Shown here piece by piece: positions 9,345-19,697 of a stretch of 64,000 nt of DNA. Both the position numbers and the translations under genes were made by a program. Source of the DNA: Mycobacterium sp. 1423905.2 (GTDB taxonomy: Bacteria > Actinomycetota > Actinomycetes > Mycobacteriales > Mycobacteriaceae). Within the stretch, counting starts at the first letter, position 1, and each line of letters starts with the position of its first letter. Location: NCBI RefSeq assembly GCF_001673155.1, contig NZ_LZLE01000299.1, positions 1 to 64,000 on the forward strand. The letters are read 5' to 3'. Under the pieces are notes generated by a model. That model was given only the letters and a program-made list of their open reading frames with translations. It did no database searches and was not told where the DNA came from.

Positions 9345-9845
9345 GTGGCCGGCTCCGGGAAACGTGACCCCATCGCCGTGGCACGTGCGAATTGGGAGCG
9401 CGCCGGCTGGGGCGAGGTATCCCAAGGCATGGTCGCGGTGACGTCGGTGATGCGCGCGCATCAGATCCTGCTGGCCCGGGTCGAAGCGGCGCTGCGTCCC
9501 TACGACCTGAGCTTTTCGCGCTATGAACTGTTGCGGCTGTTGGCATTCAGCCGCACCGGCGCGTTGCCGATCACCAAGGCTTCCGACCGGTTGCAAGTTC
9601 ACGTCACCAGCGTCACCCACGCGATCCGGCGCCTGGAAGCCGACGGGTTGGTGCAGCGGGTGCCGCACCCGACAGACGGTCGAACCACGCTGGTGCAGAT
9701 CACCGAGTTGGGCCGCTCCACGGTCGAGGACGCGACCGTCACGCTCAACGAGCAGGTGTTCGCCGACATCGGCATGGCCGATGGCGAGGCGCAGGCGCTG
9801 GTGACGTCGATCGAGACGTTGCGCCGTAACGCCGGCGATTTCTGA
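9345..9845 (+). CDS. MarR-family transcriptional regulator (Rv0737-like)
   Basis: A 166-residue winged-helix regulator. Helices and wing are recognisable: LSFSRYELLRLLAFSRTGAL, SDRLQVHVTSVTHAIRRLEA (recognition helix), GLVQRVPHPTDGRTTLVQIT (wing with the typical DGR). The GTG start at 9345 follows rslA by 18 bp. It converges on mmsB, whose stop is 3 bp away. Ligand and targets are unknown; the adjacent valine-degradation operon is a candidate target by position only. Confidence 0.85.
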   Translation: MAGSGKRDPIAVARANWERAGWGEVSQGMVAVTSVMRAHQILLARVEAALRPYDLSFSRYELLRLLAFSRTGALPITKASDRLQVHVTSVTHAIRRLEADGLVQRVPHPTDGRTTLVQITELGRSTVEDATVTLNEQVFADIGMADGEAQALVTSIETLRRNAGDF

Positions 9846-9848
9846 ACG

Positions 9849-10733
9849 TCAGCCCTTGCGGAGCATCTCGATGACCGCGCTGAAATCCTGGTCGGCGTGG
9901 GAGGCGTCGGACGCAATGAACTCAGCGTAGATCTCCGCGGCGTGGCTGCCCAGCGGCGCGGCCGACCCCGTCGAGGCCACCGCGTCCATGGCCAGGCCGA
10001 GGTCCTTGTTCATCAGCGCGGTGGCGAATCCGGGCTTGAAATCATTGTTGGCCGGTGAGGTCGGTACCGGCCCGGGAACGGGGCAGTTGGTGTGTACCGC
10101 CCAGCAATTGCCGGTGGCGCCGGTGATGACGTCGAACAGGCTTTGCGCCGACAGCCCCAGCTTCTCGGCCAGGACGAACGCCTCGCCGATGGCAATCTGC
10201 TGCACGGCGAGCACCATGTTGTTGCACACCTTGGCGGCCTGTCCGGCGCCGGCCGCGCCGCAATGAATGATCTTGCCCGCCATGGGTTCCAGTACCGGAC
10301 GTGCCCGCTGTAACGCCGATTCGTCACCGCCCACCATGAAGGCCAGCGAACCCGCCGCAGCACCCTTGACCCCACCGGAAACCGGTGCGTCGAGTTGTTG
10401 CATGCCCGCCGCTTCGGCCAGGGCGTGCACCTCGCGGGCGTCGTGGACCGAGATCGTCGAGCTGTCGATGAACAGCGCACCGGCGCGCGCGGCCGGCAGC
10501 ACCTCGTGGTAACAGCGCTTGACCACCTCGCCGTTGGGCAACATGGTGATGACCACGTCGGCCTCGGCCACCGCTGCGGCGGCGCTGTCGTACACCGTCG
10601 CACCGTGGTCGGCCGCAGCCGCGGCCGCCGCCGGCATGGGATCGAAACCGCGCACGACATGGCCCGCGCCAATGAGATTCGCCGACATCGGCGCACCCAT
10701 ATTGCCCAAGCCCAGAAACGCAATCGCTGTCAT
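9849..10733 (-). CDS. mmsB: 3-hydroxyisobutyrate dehydrogenase
   Basis: A 294-residue NAD-dependent 3-hydroxyisobutyrate dehydrogenase (valine catabolism: 3-hydroxyisobutyrate to methylmalonate semialdehyde). The N-terminal Rossmann motif IAFLGLGNMGAPMSANL and the substrate-binding DAPVSGGVKGA are present, as are KVCNNMVLAV with the catalytic Lys and the C-terminal helical domain. It is the last gene of the operon mmsA-fadE9-mmsB, 10 bp after fadE9. It matches Rv0751c. Confidence 0.93.
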   Translation of the reverse strand: MTAIAFLGLGNMGAPMSANLIGAGHVVRGFDPMPAAAAAAADHGATVYDSAAAAVAEADVVITMLPNGEVVKRCYHEVLPAARAGALFIDSSTISVHDAREVHALAEAAGMQQLDAPVSGGVKGAAAGSLAFMVGGDESALQRARPVLEPMAGKIIHCGAAGAGQAAKVCNNMVLAVQQIAIGEAFVLAEKLGLSAQSLFDVITGATGNCWAVHTNCPVPGPVPTSPANNDFKPGFATALMNKDLGLAMDAVASTGSAAPLGSHAAEIYAEFIASDASHADQDFSAVIEMLRKG

Positions 10734-10743
10734 GGCTGCCCTT

Positions 10744-11913
10744 CTACGCGCTGGCGCGGAACCGCGCAGCCTCGGCCCGGCCGATGACCACCCGCATGAT
10801 CTCGTTGGTCCCTTCCAGGATCCGATGCACCCGCAGGTCGCGCACTATCTTTTCCAGACCATACTCGCGCAGATACCCGTAACCGCCGTGCAACTGCAGC
10901 GCCTGGTCGGCGATGTCGAAGCAGGTGTCGGTGACATAGCGCTTGGCCATGGCGCACAACTCGACCTTGTCGGGCGCGTCTTCGTCGAGCGCGTTCGCCG
11001 CGCGCCACAACATCATTCGCGATGTCTCCAGGCCGGTGGCCATGTCGGCCAGGGTGAACCGGATGGTCGGCTCGTCGAGCAGCGTGGCGCCGAACGCCTG
11101 GCGCTCACGTACATAGGCGCCCGCTTTGCTGAACGCGGACTGCGCACCGCCCAATGAGCAGGCCGCGATGTTGAGCCGGCCACTGTTGAGGCCGTTCATC
11201 GCGATGCCGAAACCGGCGCCTTCTCCCTCGGCGCCACCCAACATGGCGTCGGCGGGCACTCGTACGCCTTCGAAGATGACCTGCGCGGTCGGTTGCGCGT
11301 GCCAGCCCATCTTCTGTTCGGGCGGACCGAAACTTAATCCGGGGCTGCCCTTTTCGACGACGAAGGTCGAAATACCGCGTGGCCCAGGCTGTTCGGTCCC
11401 ACCGGTGCGAGCCATCACGACATAGACGTCGGAGGCGCCGGCGCCGGAGATGAACTGCTTGACCCCGTCCAACACGTAATCCGAACCCTCGCGCACGGCC
11501 CGGGTGGTCAGCGCGGCCGCGTCGGACCCGGCGCCGGGTTCGGTCAGGCAGTAGCTGGCGATGGCATCCATCGTCGCCAGCCGAGGGACCCAGATCTTGC
11601 GCTGTTCGGCGGTGCCGTAGCTGTCGATCATCCAGGCGCACATGTTGTGGATGGACAGGAAGGCCGCGGTCGTTGGGTCGGCGATGGCCAGCTGCTCGAA
11701 GATGCGAACGCCGTCGAGGCGGCGTAACCCGCTGCCGCCGACGTCGTCGCGGCAGTAGATGGCGGCCATCCCGAGTTCGGCGGCCTCACGCAGCACGTCG
11801 GTCGGAAAGTGCTTGGCAGCGTCCCAGTCCAGGGCATGCGGGGCGAGGCGTTTTTCGGCGAAGGCGGCCGCCGTCTCGGTGATGACGCGTTCTTCGTCGT
11901 TGAGGGTGAACAT
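10744..11913 (-). CDS. fadE9: Acyl-CoA dehydrogenase, probable isobutyryl-CoA dehydrogenase
   Basis: A 389-residue FAD-dependent acyl-CoA dehydrogenase. Family signatures are YCLTEPGAGSDAA (flavin-binding strand), QAFGATLLDEPTIRF and LHGGYGYLREYGLEKI. Near the C-terminus ILEGTNEIMRVVIGR carries the catalytic Glu at the position used by isobutyryl-CoA/short-chain enzymes. Placement between mmsA and mmsB supports isobutyryl-CoA oxidation in valine breakdown (Rv0752c). The start is ATG 11913, 7 bp after the mmsA stop. Confidence 0.9.
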   Translation of the reverse strand: MFTLNDEERVITETAAAFAEKRLAPHALDWDAAKHFPTDVLREAAELGMAAIYCRDDVGGSGLRRLDGVRIFEQLAIADPTTAAFLSIHNMCAWMIDSYGTAEQRKIWVPRLATMDAIASYCLTEPGAGSDAAALTTRAVREGSDYVLDGVKQFISGAGASDVYVVMARTGGTEQPGPRGISTFVVEKGSPGLSFGPPEQKMGWHAQPTAQVIFEGVRVPADAMLGGAEGEGAGFGIAMNGLNSGRLNIAACSLGGAQSAFSKAGAYVRERQAFGATLLDEPTIRFTLADMATGLETSRMMLWRAANALDEDAPDKVELCAMAKRYVTDTCFDIADQALQLHGGYGYLREYGLEKIVRDLRVHRILEGTNEIMRVVIGRAEAARFRASA

Positions 11914-11920
11914 GGTTGCT

Positions 11921-13441
11921 CTAATTCATCGTGGGAATGACGAACTCGGCGCCGTCTTTGATGCCGGACGGCCACCGCGAGGTCACCGTCTTGACCTTGG
12001 TGTAGAACTGGATCGACGTCGGGCCGTGCTGGTTGAGGTCGCCGAAGCCGGACCGCTTCCAGCCGCCGAAGGTGTGGTAGGCCACCGGCACCGGGATCGG
12101 CACGTTGACGCCCACCATGCCGACCTGGACGCGGGACACGAAGTCGCGGGCGGTGTCGCCGTCGCGGGTGAACACCGCGACGCCGTTGCCATATTCGTGT
12201 TCTGAGGGCAGCCGCAACGCTTCTTCGTAATCGTGGGCCCGGACGATGCACAGAACTGGACCGAAGATCTCGTCGGTGTAGATCGACATGTCCGGGGTGA
12301 CGTGGTCGAACAGGGTGGGGCCGATGAAGAACCCGCCTTCGAGGTTGGCGTCACCAAAGGTCAGGTCGTCGCTGGCCCGTTCGCGGCCGTCGATGACGAT
12401 CTCGGCGCCGGCGTCCACGCCCTGAGCGATGTAGTCGCGCACCCGGTGCAGTGCGGCCTCGGTGACCAGGGGGCCGTAGTCGGCCTTGGGGTCCAGGCTG
12501 TGGCCGACTCGCAGGTTGTTGATCCGCTCGATCAGCCTGGCGCGCAACCGTTCTGCGGTTTGTTCGCCGACCGGGACGGCGACGCTGATCGCCATGCAGC
12601 GTTCGCCGGCGCTGCCGTAGCCGGCGCCGATCAGCGCGTCGACGGCCTGGTCGAGGTCGGCGTCGGGCATGACGATCATGTGGTTCTTGGCGCCGCCGAA
12701 GCATTGTGACCGCTTGCCGTTGGCCGCCGCGCCCGCATAGATGTACTGCGCGATGTCCGAGCTGCCGACGAAACCGACCGCCTGGATGTCGGGGTGGTTG
12801 AGGATGGCGTCGACGGCTTCCTTGTCGCCATGCACGACCTGGAACACGCCCGCCGGCAGGCCCGCCTCGGTGAACAGCTCAGCCAGGCGCACCGGCACCG
12901 ACGGGTCGCGTTCACTCGGCTTGAGGATGAAGGCGTTTCCGCAGGCCAGCGCGGGACCGGCTTTCCACAGCGGGATCATGGCCGGGAAGTTGAACGGGGT
13001 GATGCCGGCGACCACGCCCAGGGGCTGCCGCAGCGAATACACGTCGATGCCGGGTCCGGCACCTTCGGTGTACTCGCCCTTGAGCAGGTGCGGGATGCCC
13101 ATGCAGAACTCGATCACCTCGATGCCGCGTTGGATGTCGCCGCGGGCGTCGGCCAGCGTCTTGCCGTGCTCGAGGGACAGCAGCTCGGCGAGCTCGTCCA
13201 TGTTGGCGTTGACGAGCTCGACGAACTTCATCAAGACCCGGGCGCGGCGTTGCGGATTCCAGGCGGCCCAGCCCTTTTGGGCCTCGGCCGCGGATGCCAC
13301 GGCGGCGTCGATGTCGGCTGCCGACGCCATCGCCACCGTCGCCTGCACCTCACCGGTGCTGGGGTTGAAGACGTCGGCGGTGCGGGTGGACTGACCGTCG
13401 GTGCGCTGGCCGTCGATGAAGTGCGGGATTGATGCAGTCAT
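11921..13441 (-). CDS. mmsA: Methylmalonate-semialdehyde dehydrogenase (acylating)
   Basis: A 506-residue aldehyde dehydrogenase that converts methylmalonate semialdehyde to propionyl-CoA. The NAD-binding part shows PFNFPAMIPLWKAGPALACG and KPSERDPS. GYGSAGERCMA holds the catalytic Cys, and FGGAKNHMIVMPDADLD is characteristic of the MmsA subfamily. It is the first gene of mmsA-fadE9-mmsB (Rv0753c-Rv0751c). The start ATG 13441 lies downstream of about 120 bp separating it from the PE gene. Confidence 0.93.
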   Translation of the reverse strand: MTASIPHFIDGQRTDGQSTRTADVFNPSTGEVQATVAMASAADIDAAVASAAEAQKGWAAWNPQRRARVLMKFVELVNANMDELAELLSLEHGKTLADARGDIQRGIEVIEFCMGIPHLLKGEYTEGAGPGIDVYSLRQPLGVVAGITPFNFPAMIPLWKAGPALACGNAFILKPSERDPSVPVRLAELFTEAGLPAGVFQVVHGDKEAVDAILNHPDIQAVGFVGSSDIAQYIYAGAAANGKRSQCFGGAKNHMIVMPDADLDQAVDALIGAGYGSAGERCMAISVAVPVGEQTAERLRARLIERINNLRVGHSLDPKADYGPLVTEAALHRVRDYIAQGVDAGAEIVIDGRERASDDLTFGDANLEGGFFIGPTLFDHVTPDMSIYTDEIFGPVLCIVRAHDYEEALRLPSEHEYGNGVAVFTRDGDTARDFVSRVQVGMVGVNVPIPVPVAYHTFGGWKRSGFGDLNQHGPTSIQFYTKVKTVTSRWPSGIKDGAEFVIPTMN

Positions 13442-13561
13442 GGTGATCCCAAAGAAACTAGGAGGGGAGTGTCGAGGCGATACTTGGATATCCTAGTAAC
13501 CAGGGTTCGGCGTGGCAAGCGAGGTGGGTCGCGACGTGCGGTCGGGGACTTGGGCGCGGTT

Positions 13562-15004
13562 TCAGAAATCGAAAATCGTTGTTCCAGAACCGGTCGGACT
13601 GTAGGACAGGTAGATCGGACCTTCCAGGAACGGGGTGATTCCGCTGTTGAACACGCCGCCCAGCCAATAGGGCACCACGCTGGTTTGTTGCGCTCCGACC
13701 GTCGTGGTGTAAAGCAATGTCCCGTTGGGCGTGTAGACCGAAACGGTGGTGCCCGCCGGCAGGTAGCCGCCGACATTGGGCGGGTTGAGGATGTCGGGGA
13801 TGGATCCGAAGAGGCCGCCGGAATCGATGAAGGCGCCGCTCGTCTGCTGCATGGGACCGTTGTTGATCTGGATGTTCAGTGTGGTGACCGGCGATCCGGT
13901 GACTGAGGCGTAGGCGGGCAATGGGTTCGGGCCGAATTGCATGACGTGGCCCGGCGCGTTGATGAGAACACCCTGACCGAAGGCACCCGGCAACGCGGTC
14001 ACCGGACTGGTGCCCAGCGGCCCGTACGCGTTGGCTCCGATGCCCAGAATCGCAGGCGCCTGGGAAGCCGGATACGAGAAGAAGCCGTTCTGGACGACGG
14101 AGGTGACCACGGCAACGGTGGTGGGGGCGGTCACGACACCATTGCCGAAATTGACCGTCGACGTATAGGTGTTGTAGTACTCCGTCAGATAATTGCCGAA
14201 CTGACCGTAGGTGACATTGCCGGTGCCGGTGACCGGCCCGAGGGTGGCGAAATCGACGGCCTGAGGCGGCAGGATGAGCCCCCGGGATCCGGTGTCGACG
14301 ATGACCGAGGAAATCGGCCCGCCGCCCACCGAGAGATTCACGAGCAGGCGTGTGCCGTCGAAGTTCAACGGGACGGTGGCCAGGCCGGGGGCGCCGGTGG
14401 CCCCGGCGCTACCCCATAACAGCCCGGCTGGGCCGCCGGCGCCGCCCAGTGCGACAGGACCACCGGTCCCGCCGTTTCCGCCGTTGCCGAAGAGGAGACC
14501 GGCGGGACCACCGGCGCCGCCCGGTGCCCCCACCGCGGTGCTGTTGCCGCCGTTGCCGCCGTTGCCCCACAGCAGACCCGCCGGCCCGCCGGGCGTCCCC
14601 ACTCCTTGGGCGTTGGTTATGCCGTTGGCCCCGTCGCCGATCAGAGGGCGCCCCAACAACGTGGTGGTGGGCGCATTGATCAAGGCCAGAAAATTCTGCT
14701 GCAAGGTCTGCAGCGGATCGACGCTGGCGGCCTCGGCGGCGGCGTAGGCACCCGCCGCCGAATTGAGACTCTGCACGAACTGGGTATGGAACGCCGCGGC
14801 TTGCGCGCTGAGCGCCTGATACGCCGACCCATGTGCGGAGAACAGTTCGGCAATGGCCGTCGACACCTCGTCGGCAGCCATCGGCAGCAGCGCCGCCGTT
14901 TGCGCCGACGCCGCGGCGTGCGCGGCTTCGATGCTCGATTCCAAACCCGCCAACGCGCCTGCGGCTTCCGCCATGACGTCCGGCACCGCCAACACGAACG
15001 ACAT
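13562..15004 (-). CDS. PE family protein with short PGRS-like linker and aspartic protease domain
   Basis: 480 residues in three parts. Residues 1-90 are a PE domain starting [17 protein letters not shown] short Gly-rich stretch (about 118-205) carries repeated [15 protein letters not shown]-type units. The C-terminal domain (about 210-480) is a pepsin-like protease with DTGSRG (Asp 237) and a second active Asp in FIDSGG (Asp 394). It resembles the PecA/PE_PGRS16/35 aspartic proteases, secreted via ESX-5 and surface-exposed. ATG 15004 gives the canonical PE start; GTG 15010 is also in frame. It precedes the mms operon on the same strand. Confidence 0.88.
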   Translation of the reverse strand: MSFVLAVPDVMAEAAGALAGLESSIEAAHAAASAQTAALLPMAADEVSTAIAELFSAHGSAYQALSAQAAAFHTQFVQSLNSAAGAYAAAEAASVDPLQTLQQNFLALINAPTTTLLGRPLIGDGANGITNAQGVGTPGGPAGLLWGNGGNGGNSTAVGAPGGAGGPAGLLFGNGGNGGTGGPVALGGAGGPAGLLWGSAGATGAPGLATVPLNFDGTRLLVNLSVGGGPISSVIVDTGSRGLILPPQAVDFATLGPVTGTGNVTYGQFGNYLTEYYNTYTSTVNFGNGVVTAPTTVAVVTSVVQNGFFSYPASQAPAILGIGANAYGPLGTSPVTALPGAFGQGVLINAPGHVMQFGPNPLPAYASVTGSPVTTLNIQINNGPMQQTSGAFIDSGGLFGSIPDILNPPNVGGYLPAGTTVSVYTPNGTLLYTTTVGAQQTSVVPYWLGGVFNSGITPFLEGPIYLSYSPTGSGTTIFDF

Positions 15005-15404
15005 CCCCACCTCCAGCGTTCACCAAAGAGCGAAGGTCGCGGCCCGAGCGGCGACAATGCGGATGCTAGCGGTATCTAATTGCACCCGAGTCAAATTCGA
15101 AGGTTTGCCTCTAAGTTTCGGTGCCGCACGCGCTTTCATCGGCTGCGCCGATCCCGGAATGGAATCGAAATGCGTTGAGCGGGAACATAATCGCGAGCCG
15201 CCTTCGGTCGTCTGGTGATCGTTCGCCCCGGCGAATACCGGAAGTCTGTCTATTCCAGTGAGTTTCGTTCCAGAAGTTTGGGGTGCGATCGGAAATTAGG
15301 TAGCCCCCTTCGATGCGGGGCGACGCCGCGTCAAGAAGTCGGCGGCGCCGGCCTATGACGGGGAAGGGGAATGAAATGTTGGCGGGCGTTCGGTCGGACG
15401 GCGT

Positions 15405-15458
15405 ATTGAAGAAGATCGTCCCTACGCCGATGGGTGTGTAGGAGAAGTAGATGGGGAG
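15405..15458 (-). pseudogene. Remnant of a second PE aspartic protease C-terminus
   Basis: The minus strand encodes LPIYFSYTPIGVGTIFFN, closely resembling the last residues of the neighbouring PE protease ([19 protein letters not shown]). No PE domain or active-site Asp was found nearby. It looks like the leftover end of a duplicated or recombined PE/PGRS gene. The rest of 15005-15559 (about 550 bp) contains no convincing gene; a longer minus ORF here has no recognisable content. Confidence 0.55.
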
Positions 15459-15559
15459 TTTGTCGCTGCGTCCGTCGCCATTTCCCGCAGCCAGATTTCG
15501 CGACTCGGTCGACGAAACTCTTGCCGTCGGATTCGAGCGGCGGGACGTTGCTGTGGGCG

Positions 15560-16174
15560 TTACTTGTCGGAGGAGCGCAGACTGGCCGCGAAGCTTTGTG
15601 CTTCCTCCCAGGTGGGCAACAGGCCCGACGCGCGCACTTCGTCGAAGCCAGGCGCTACCGCGTCGCGGTCGGACAGGCTGGGCTCGGCACCGTCGACCAG
15701 CGGCCACTTGATTCCCAGCGCCGGGTCGGTGGCGCGGATGGTGTGCTCCCGCTGCGGGTTGTACTCCGCCGAGCACAGGTACATCACCGTCGAATTGTCT
15801 TGCAAGGCAAGGAAACCGTGACCGAGGCCCTCGGAGAGGTAAATGGTCCGCCGATCTTGGTCGTCAAGCAGGACCGAGTCCCACTGGCCGAAAGTCGGTG
15901 AACCGACCCGGATGTCGACGACGACGTCGAACACCGCACCGGCCACGCAGGTCACATACTTGGCCTGACTCGGCGGCAGTTGAGCGAAATGGATGCCGCG
16001 CAGCACACCGGCTGCCGACACCGAGCAGTTGGCTTGCCGGACGTCGAGATGATGTCCGGCGAACGCGGTGAATCCGCGATCGGTGAGCCATTCGAAGAAC
16101 AGTCCGCGGGCGTCGCCGTGGATGGTGGGGGTGATCTCCCAGGCGCCGGGGACCTTGAGTTCACGTACCTTCAT
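15560..16174 (-). CDS. rmlC: dTDP-4-dehydrorhamnose 3,5-epimerase
   Basis: A 204-residue cupin-fold epimerase making dTDP-4-keto-L-rhamnose, needed for the rhamnosyl linker between peptidoglycan and arabinogalactan. Key motifs are DARGLFFEWL, QANCSVSAAGVLRGIHF with the catalytic His, KYVTCVAGAVFDVVVDIR and YLSEGLGHGFLAL. ATG 16174 is chosen: it gives the canonical MKVRELKVPGAWE and lies 1 bp after the rmlB stop. It forms an operon with rmlB (Rv3464-Rv3465). Confidence 0.93.
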   Translation of the reverse strand: MKVRELKVPGAWEITPTIHGDARGLFFEWLTDRGFTAFAGHHLDVRQANCSVSAAGVLRGIHFAQLPPSQAKYVTCVAGAVFDVVVDIRVGSPTFGQWDSVLLDDQDRRTIYLSEGLGHGFLALQDNSTVMYLCSAEYNPQREHTIRATDPALGIKWPLVDGAEPSLSDRDAVAPGFDEVRASGLLPTWEEAQSFAASLRSSDK

Positions 16175-16175
16175 G

Positions 16176-17174
<999 letters not shown>

Positions 17175-17181
17175 TCAAACC

Positions 17182-18042
17182 CTAACGGCTCAGCCCCAGC
17201 GGTCCGGCCAGTTCGGTTAGTACGGGCAGCAGCTTCTCCGCCTTGAAGGCGCCCAGCACTTGGATGGCGACATGGTCGGCACCCGCTTCCACGTGCTCGT
17301 TGAGACGCTGGGCAATGGTCTCCGGACTGCCGTAGGCGACCAGCGCGTCGATCAGCTTGTCGCTGCCGGGCTTGCGCACATCGTCGGGGGTGAAGCCGAG
17401 CCGCAACCAGTTGTTCACGTAGTTGCTCAGCCCCAGATAGAAGTCGACGAACTTGCGGCCGGTCGCGCGGGCTTCGTCGCGATCGGTGGTCAGCACCACC
17501 TTGTGTTCGGGCGCCAAGAACACCGAGTTGCCCAGAAGTTCGCGGGCCTTGGCCGTGTGCTCGGGGGTCGTCAGATAGGGATGGGCACCGGCCGCGCGTT
17601 CGGCTGAAAGCCGCAGCACCTTGGGCCCGAGCGCGGCGAGTACCCGACGGCTGGTGGGCACCCGGGCAGCGTCGAGCTCATCGAGATAACCCACCAAAGC
17701 GTCATACGGTTTGGCGTATTCCTGCGTGGCCTCGGGGTGGCCGACTCCCACGCCGAGCAAGAACCGTCCCGGATGCGCGCTTTCGATGCGCTGGTAGGAC
17801 TCGGCGACCGCACCGGCAGGCGCCGACCACACATTGACAATGCCGGTCGCCAGCTGCAGTGAGGTGGTGTCTTCCAGGGCGGGTTCCACCCATGACAGAT
17901 CCGCATCCGGCGACCCGCCTATCCACGCGGCGCCGTAGCCGGCCCCTTCGATCTCACCGGCCAACTCGGGGGTAATGCTGCGGGTACCCAGCCAGACGCC
18001 GAAGCGGCCCAGGTCGGGTTTGAGTGATGCGGCTTCGGTCAT
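17182..18042 (-). CDS. LLM-class F420-dependent oxidoreductase (Rv3463-like), copy 1
   Basis: A 286-residue luciferase-like TIM-barrel protein of the mycobacterial F420-dependent family. Motifs are GRFGVWLG at the N-terminus, AWIGGSPDADLSWVEP, LATGIVNVW, GRFLLGVGVGHPE and HPYLTTPEHT. The substrate is unknown. It is a close paralogue of the adjacent gene 18073-18924, spaced by 30 bp. Both sit immediately before rmlB; a functional link with rhamnose synthesis is not evident. Confidence 0.82.
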   Translation of the reverse strand: MTEAASLKPDLGRFGVWLGTRSITPELAGEIEGAGYGAAWIGGSPDADLSWVEPALEDTTSLQLATGIVNVWSAPAGAVAESYQRIESAHPGRFLLGVGVGHPEATQEYAKPYDALVGYLDELDAARVPTSRRVLAALGPKVLRLSAERAAGAHPYLTTPEHTAKARELLGNSVFLAPEHKVVLTTDRDEARATGRKFVDFYLGLSNYVNNWLRLGFTPDDVRKPGSDKLIDALVAYGSPETIAQRLNEHVEAGADHVAIQVLGAFKAEKLLPVLTELAGPLGLSR

Positions 18043-18072
18043 CGGTCCCCCTTGTTTGAGTTCGGTGGCGGC

Positions 18073-18924
18073 TCAGGACTGGTTCAGTCCGAGCGGGCCC
18101 GCCAGTTCGGCCAGGGCAGGTACCAGGTTTTCACTCCTGGTCAAGACTTGCACGGGCACGTGGTCGGCTCCGGCGTCCAAGTGCTCACGCAGGCGCGCGG
18201 CGATGGCGTCGGTGGTGCCGTAGGCGATGACTGAGTCGACCAGCCGGTCGCTGCCGGGGCGGACCACCTCATCCTCGCCGTAGCCGAGTCGCTTCCAGTT
18301 GTTGCGGTAGTTCGCCAGATTGAAGTAGACGTCGAGCGCTTTGCGGCCCACGGTCCGCGCCTTCTGCGCGTCCGTGGTCAGCACCACTTTGTGTTCCGGT
18401 GCCAGGAACGCCGACGGTCCGATCAGCTCGCGGGCCTGCGCGGTGTGTTCCGGGGTGGTCAGGTAGGGGTGGGCGCCCGCGCTGCGCTGCGCCGAGAGCT
18501 GCAACACCCGCGGGCCCAACGCGGCCACCACGCGCCGGTTGGCGGGCACACCGTGGTCGTCGAGCTGGTCGAGGTATTGCACCAGCGCGTCATAGGGCTT
18601 GCGGTACTCGCTGTGCGCCTCGGGATGCCCGACGCCGATGCCCAGCAGGAAGCGGTTGGGGTAGGCCTGGTCGATGCGGTGAAAGGACTCGGCGACCGGC
18701 TTGGCGGGCGCCGTCCAGATATTGACGATGCCGGTGGCTACCTGCAACGTCGTCGTCGCCGCCAGGATCGGCTCGACCCAGGCGAGTTCAGCCGGTGGCG
18801 AACCGCCGACCCACACCGCCCCGTAACCCAGGGCCTCGATCTCCTGAGCTTGCTGGGGCGTCACACCCATTCCGAACGACCCGAACCGGCCCAGATTTGG
18901 CTTACTAGCAGCAGCATCGGTCAT
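18073..18924 (-). CDS. LLM-class F420-dependent oxidoreductase (Rv3463-like), copy 2
   Basis: A 283-residue paralogue of the preceding gene with the same motif order: NLGRFGSFGMG, VWVGGSPPAELAWVEP, ATGIVNIWTAP, FLLGIGVGHPEA and HPYLTTPEHTAQARE. ATG 18924 gives an N-terminus aligned with copy 1; the frame extends upstream to 19134 but that part is low-complexity and unlike the family. It is divergent from infA. Tandem duplication is inferred from similarity and adjacency. Confidence 0.8.
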   Translation of the reverse strand: MTDAAASKPNLGRFGSFGMGVTPQQAQEIEALGYGAVWVGGSPPAELAWVEPILAATTTLQVATGIVNIWTAPAKPVAESFHRIDQAYPNRFLLGIGVGHPEAHSEYRKPYDALVQYLDQLDDHGVPANRRVVAALGPRVLQLSAQRSAGAHPYLTTPEHTAQARELIGPSAFLAPEHKVVLTTDAQKARTVGRKALDVYFNLANYRNNWKRLGYGEDEVVRPGSDRLVDSVIAYGTTDAIAARLREHLDAGADHVPVQVLTRSENLVPALAELAGPLGLNQS

Positions 18925-19166
18925 GGTTGCTCTAACCCACCAGCTCAGGCGCGGTATTCCGGCCGGCTTCGTTTTGCGTGCAGAGTGACCAAGCGAGTAT
19001 TGTGGGACGACGGCGCGGCGTCCGTGCCGGCTTCTGGCGTGCCCAGTCCTGAAATTCTCCGAGGTTCTCGCGGAATTTCCATCACCGGCCCACGTTGAGT
19101 AGTCGTAGTACGTGCTGCGCCGAACCGGGTGCACCGACGAGCATAGAGAAGGATCGCCACAACGTA

Positions 19167-19388
19167 ATGGCCAAGAAGGACGGTGCCATAGAGGTCGAGG
19201 GTCGCGTGGTCGAACCTCTGCCCAATGCCATGTTTCGCATTGAGCTGGAGAACGGTCACAAGGTGCTCGCCCACATCAGCGGCAAGATGCGGCAGCACTA
19301 CATCCGCATCCTGCCTGAGGACCGGGTGGTAGTGGAGTTGTCGCCCTACGACTTGTCGCGGGGCCGCATTGTCTACCGGTACAAGTAA
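19167..19388 (+). CDS. infA: Translation initiation factor IF-1
   Basis: A 73-residue single OB-fold protein that binds the 30S A-site during initiation. The sequence [20 protein letters not shown] with [17 protein letters not shown] is the canonical IF-1. ATG 19167 follows agaagga (19147-19153). It is followed by rpmJ after 32 bp, the normal alpha-cluster order infA-rpmJ-rpsM. Confidence 0.97.
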
Positions 19389-19420
19389 GAACACGAACGA
19401 GAACAGGACCAAGAACAGCC

Positions 19421-19534
19421 GTGAAGGTGAACCCAAGCGTCAAGCCGATCTGTGACAAGTGCAGGGTGATCCGTCGGCATGGGCGGGTCATGGTGATCTG
19501 CCAGGATCCTCGCCACAAGCAGCGCCAGGGCTAG
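19421..19534 (+). CDS. rpmJ: 50S ribosomal protein L36
   Basis: A 37-residue ribosomal protein. GTG 19421 begins [17 protein letters not shown]. The zinc ribbon has CDKC, a later Cys in VICQDP and a His in RHKQRQG, so this is the zinc-binding (C+) form. It lies between infA and the rpsM leader. Confidence 0.96.
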   Translation: MKVNPSVKPICDKCRVIRRHGRVMVICQDPRHKQRQG

Positions 19535-19589
19535 CTGTCCGGCCGCAAGCGCGGCGCGCTGACAACTGAATGCAGACCTCCCAGCACCA

Positions 19590-19645
19590 ATGAACGGATA
19601 GGCCGTTCATCCACGCCCGGACGGAGGCCGGGCCCTCGCCCCAGG
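19590..19645 (+). promoter_or_regulatory. Structured leader upstream of rpsM operon
   Basis: Between rpmJ and rpsM (19535-19697) the RNA can form adjacent hairpins. ATGAACGG (19590-19597) pairs with CCGTTCAT (19603-19610). Downstream, GCCCGG pairs with a following CCGGGC and CTCGCC with GGCGAG. None is followed by a T-run, so a terminator is not obvious. By analogy with S4-controlled alpha operons it may be an autoregulatory leader, but this is inference. Confidence 0.4.
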
Positions 19646-19697
19646 CGAGGAACGGACTGGGAAAAGACCTCCGCTTGAGAAAGAGGAAACGCCACCT

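Noticed and set aside
14400-14600. Gly-rich repeats in the PE gene considered as a tandem DNA repeat element
   Set aside because: They are coding PGRS-like units within an intact frame.
15111-15776. 221-aa minus ORF between PE gene and rmlC
   Set aside because: Overlaps rmlC in another frame; only an 18-residue stretch is meaningful and is listed as a remnant.
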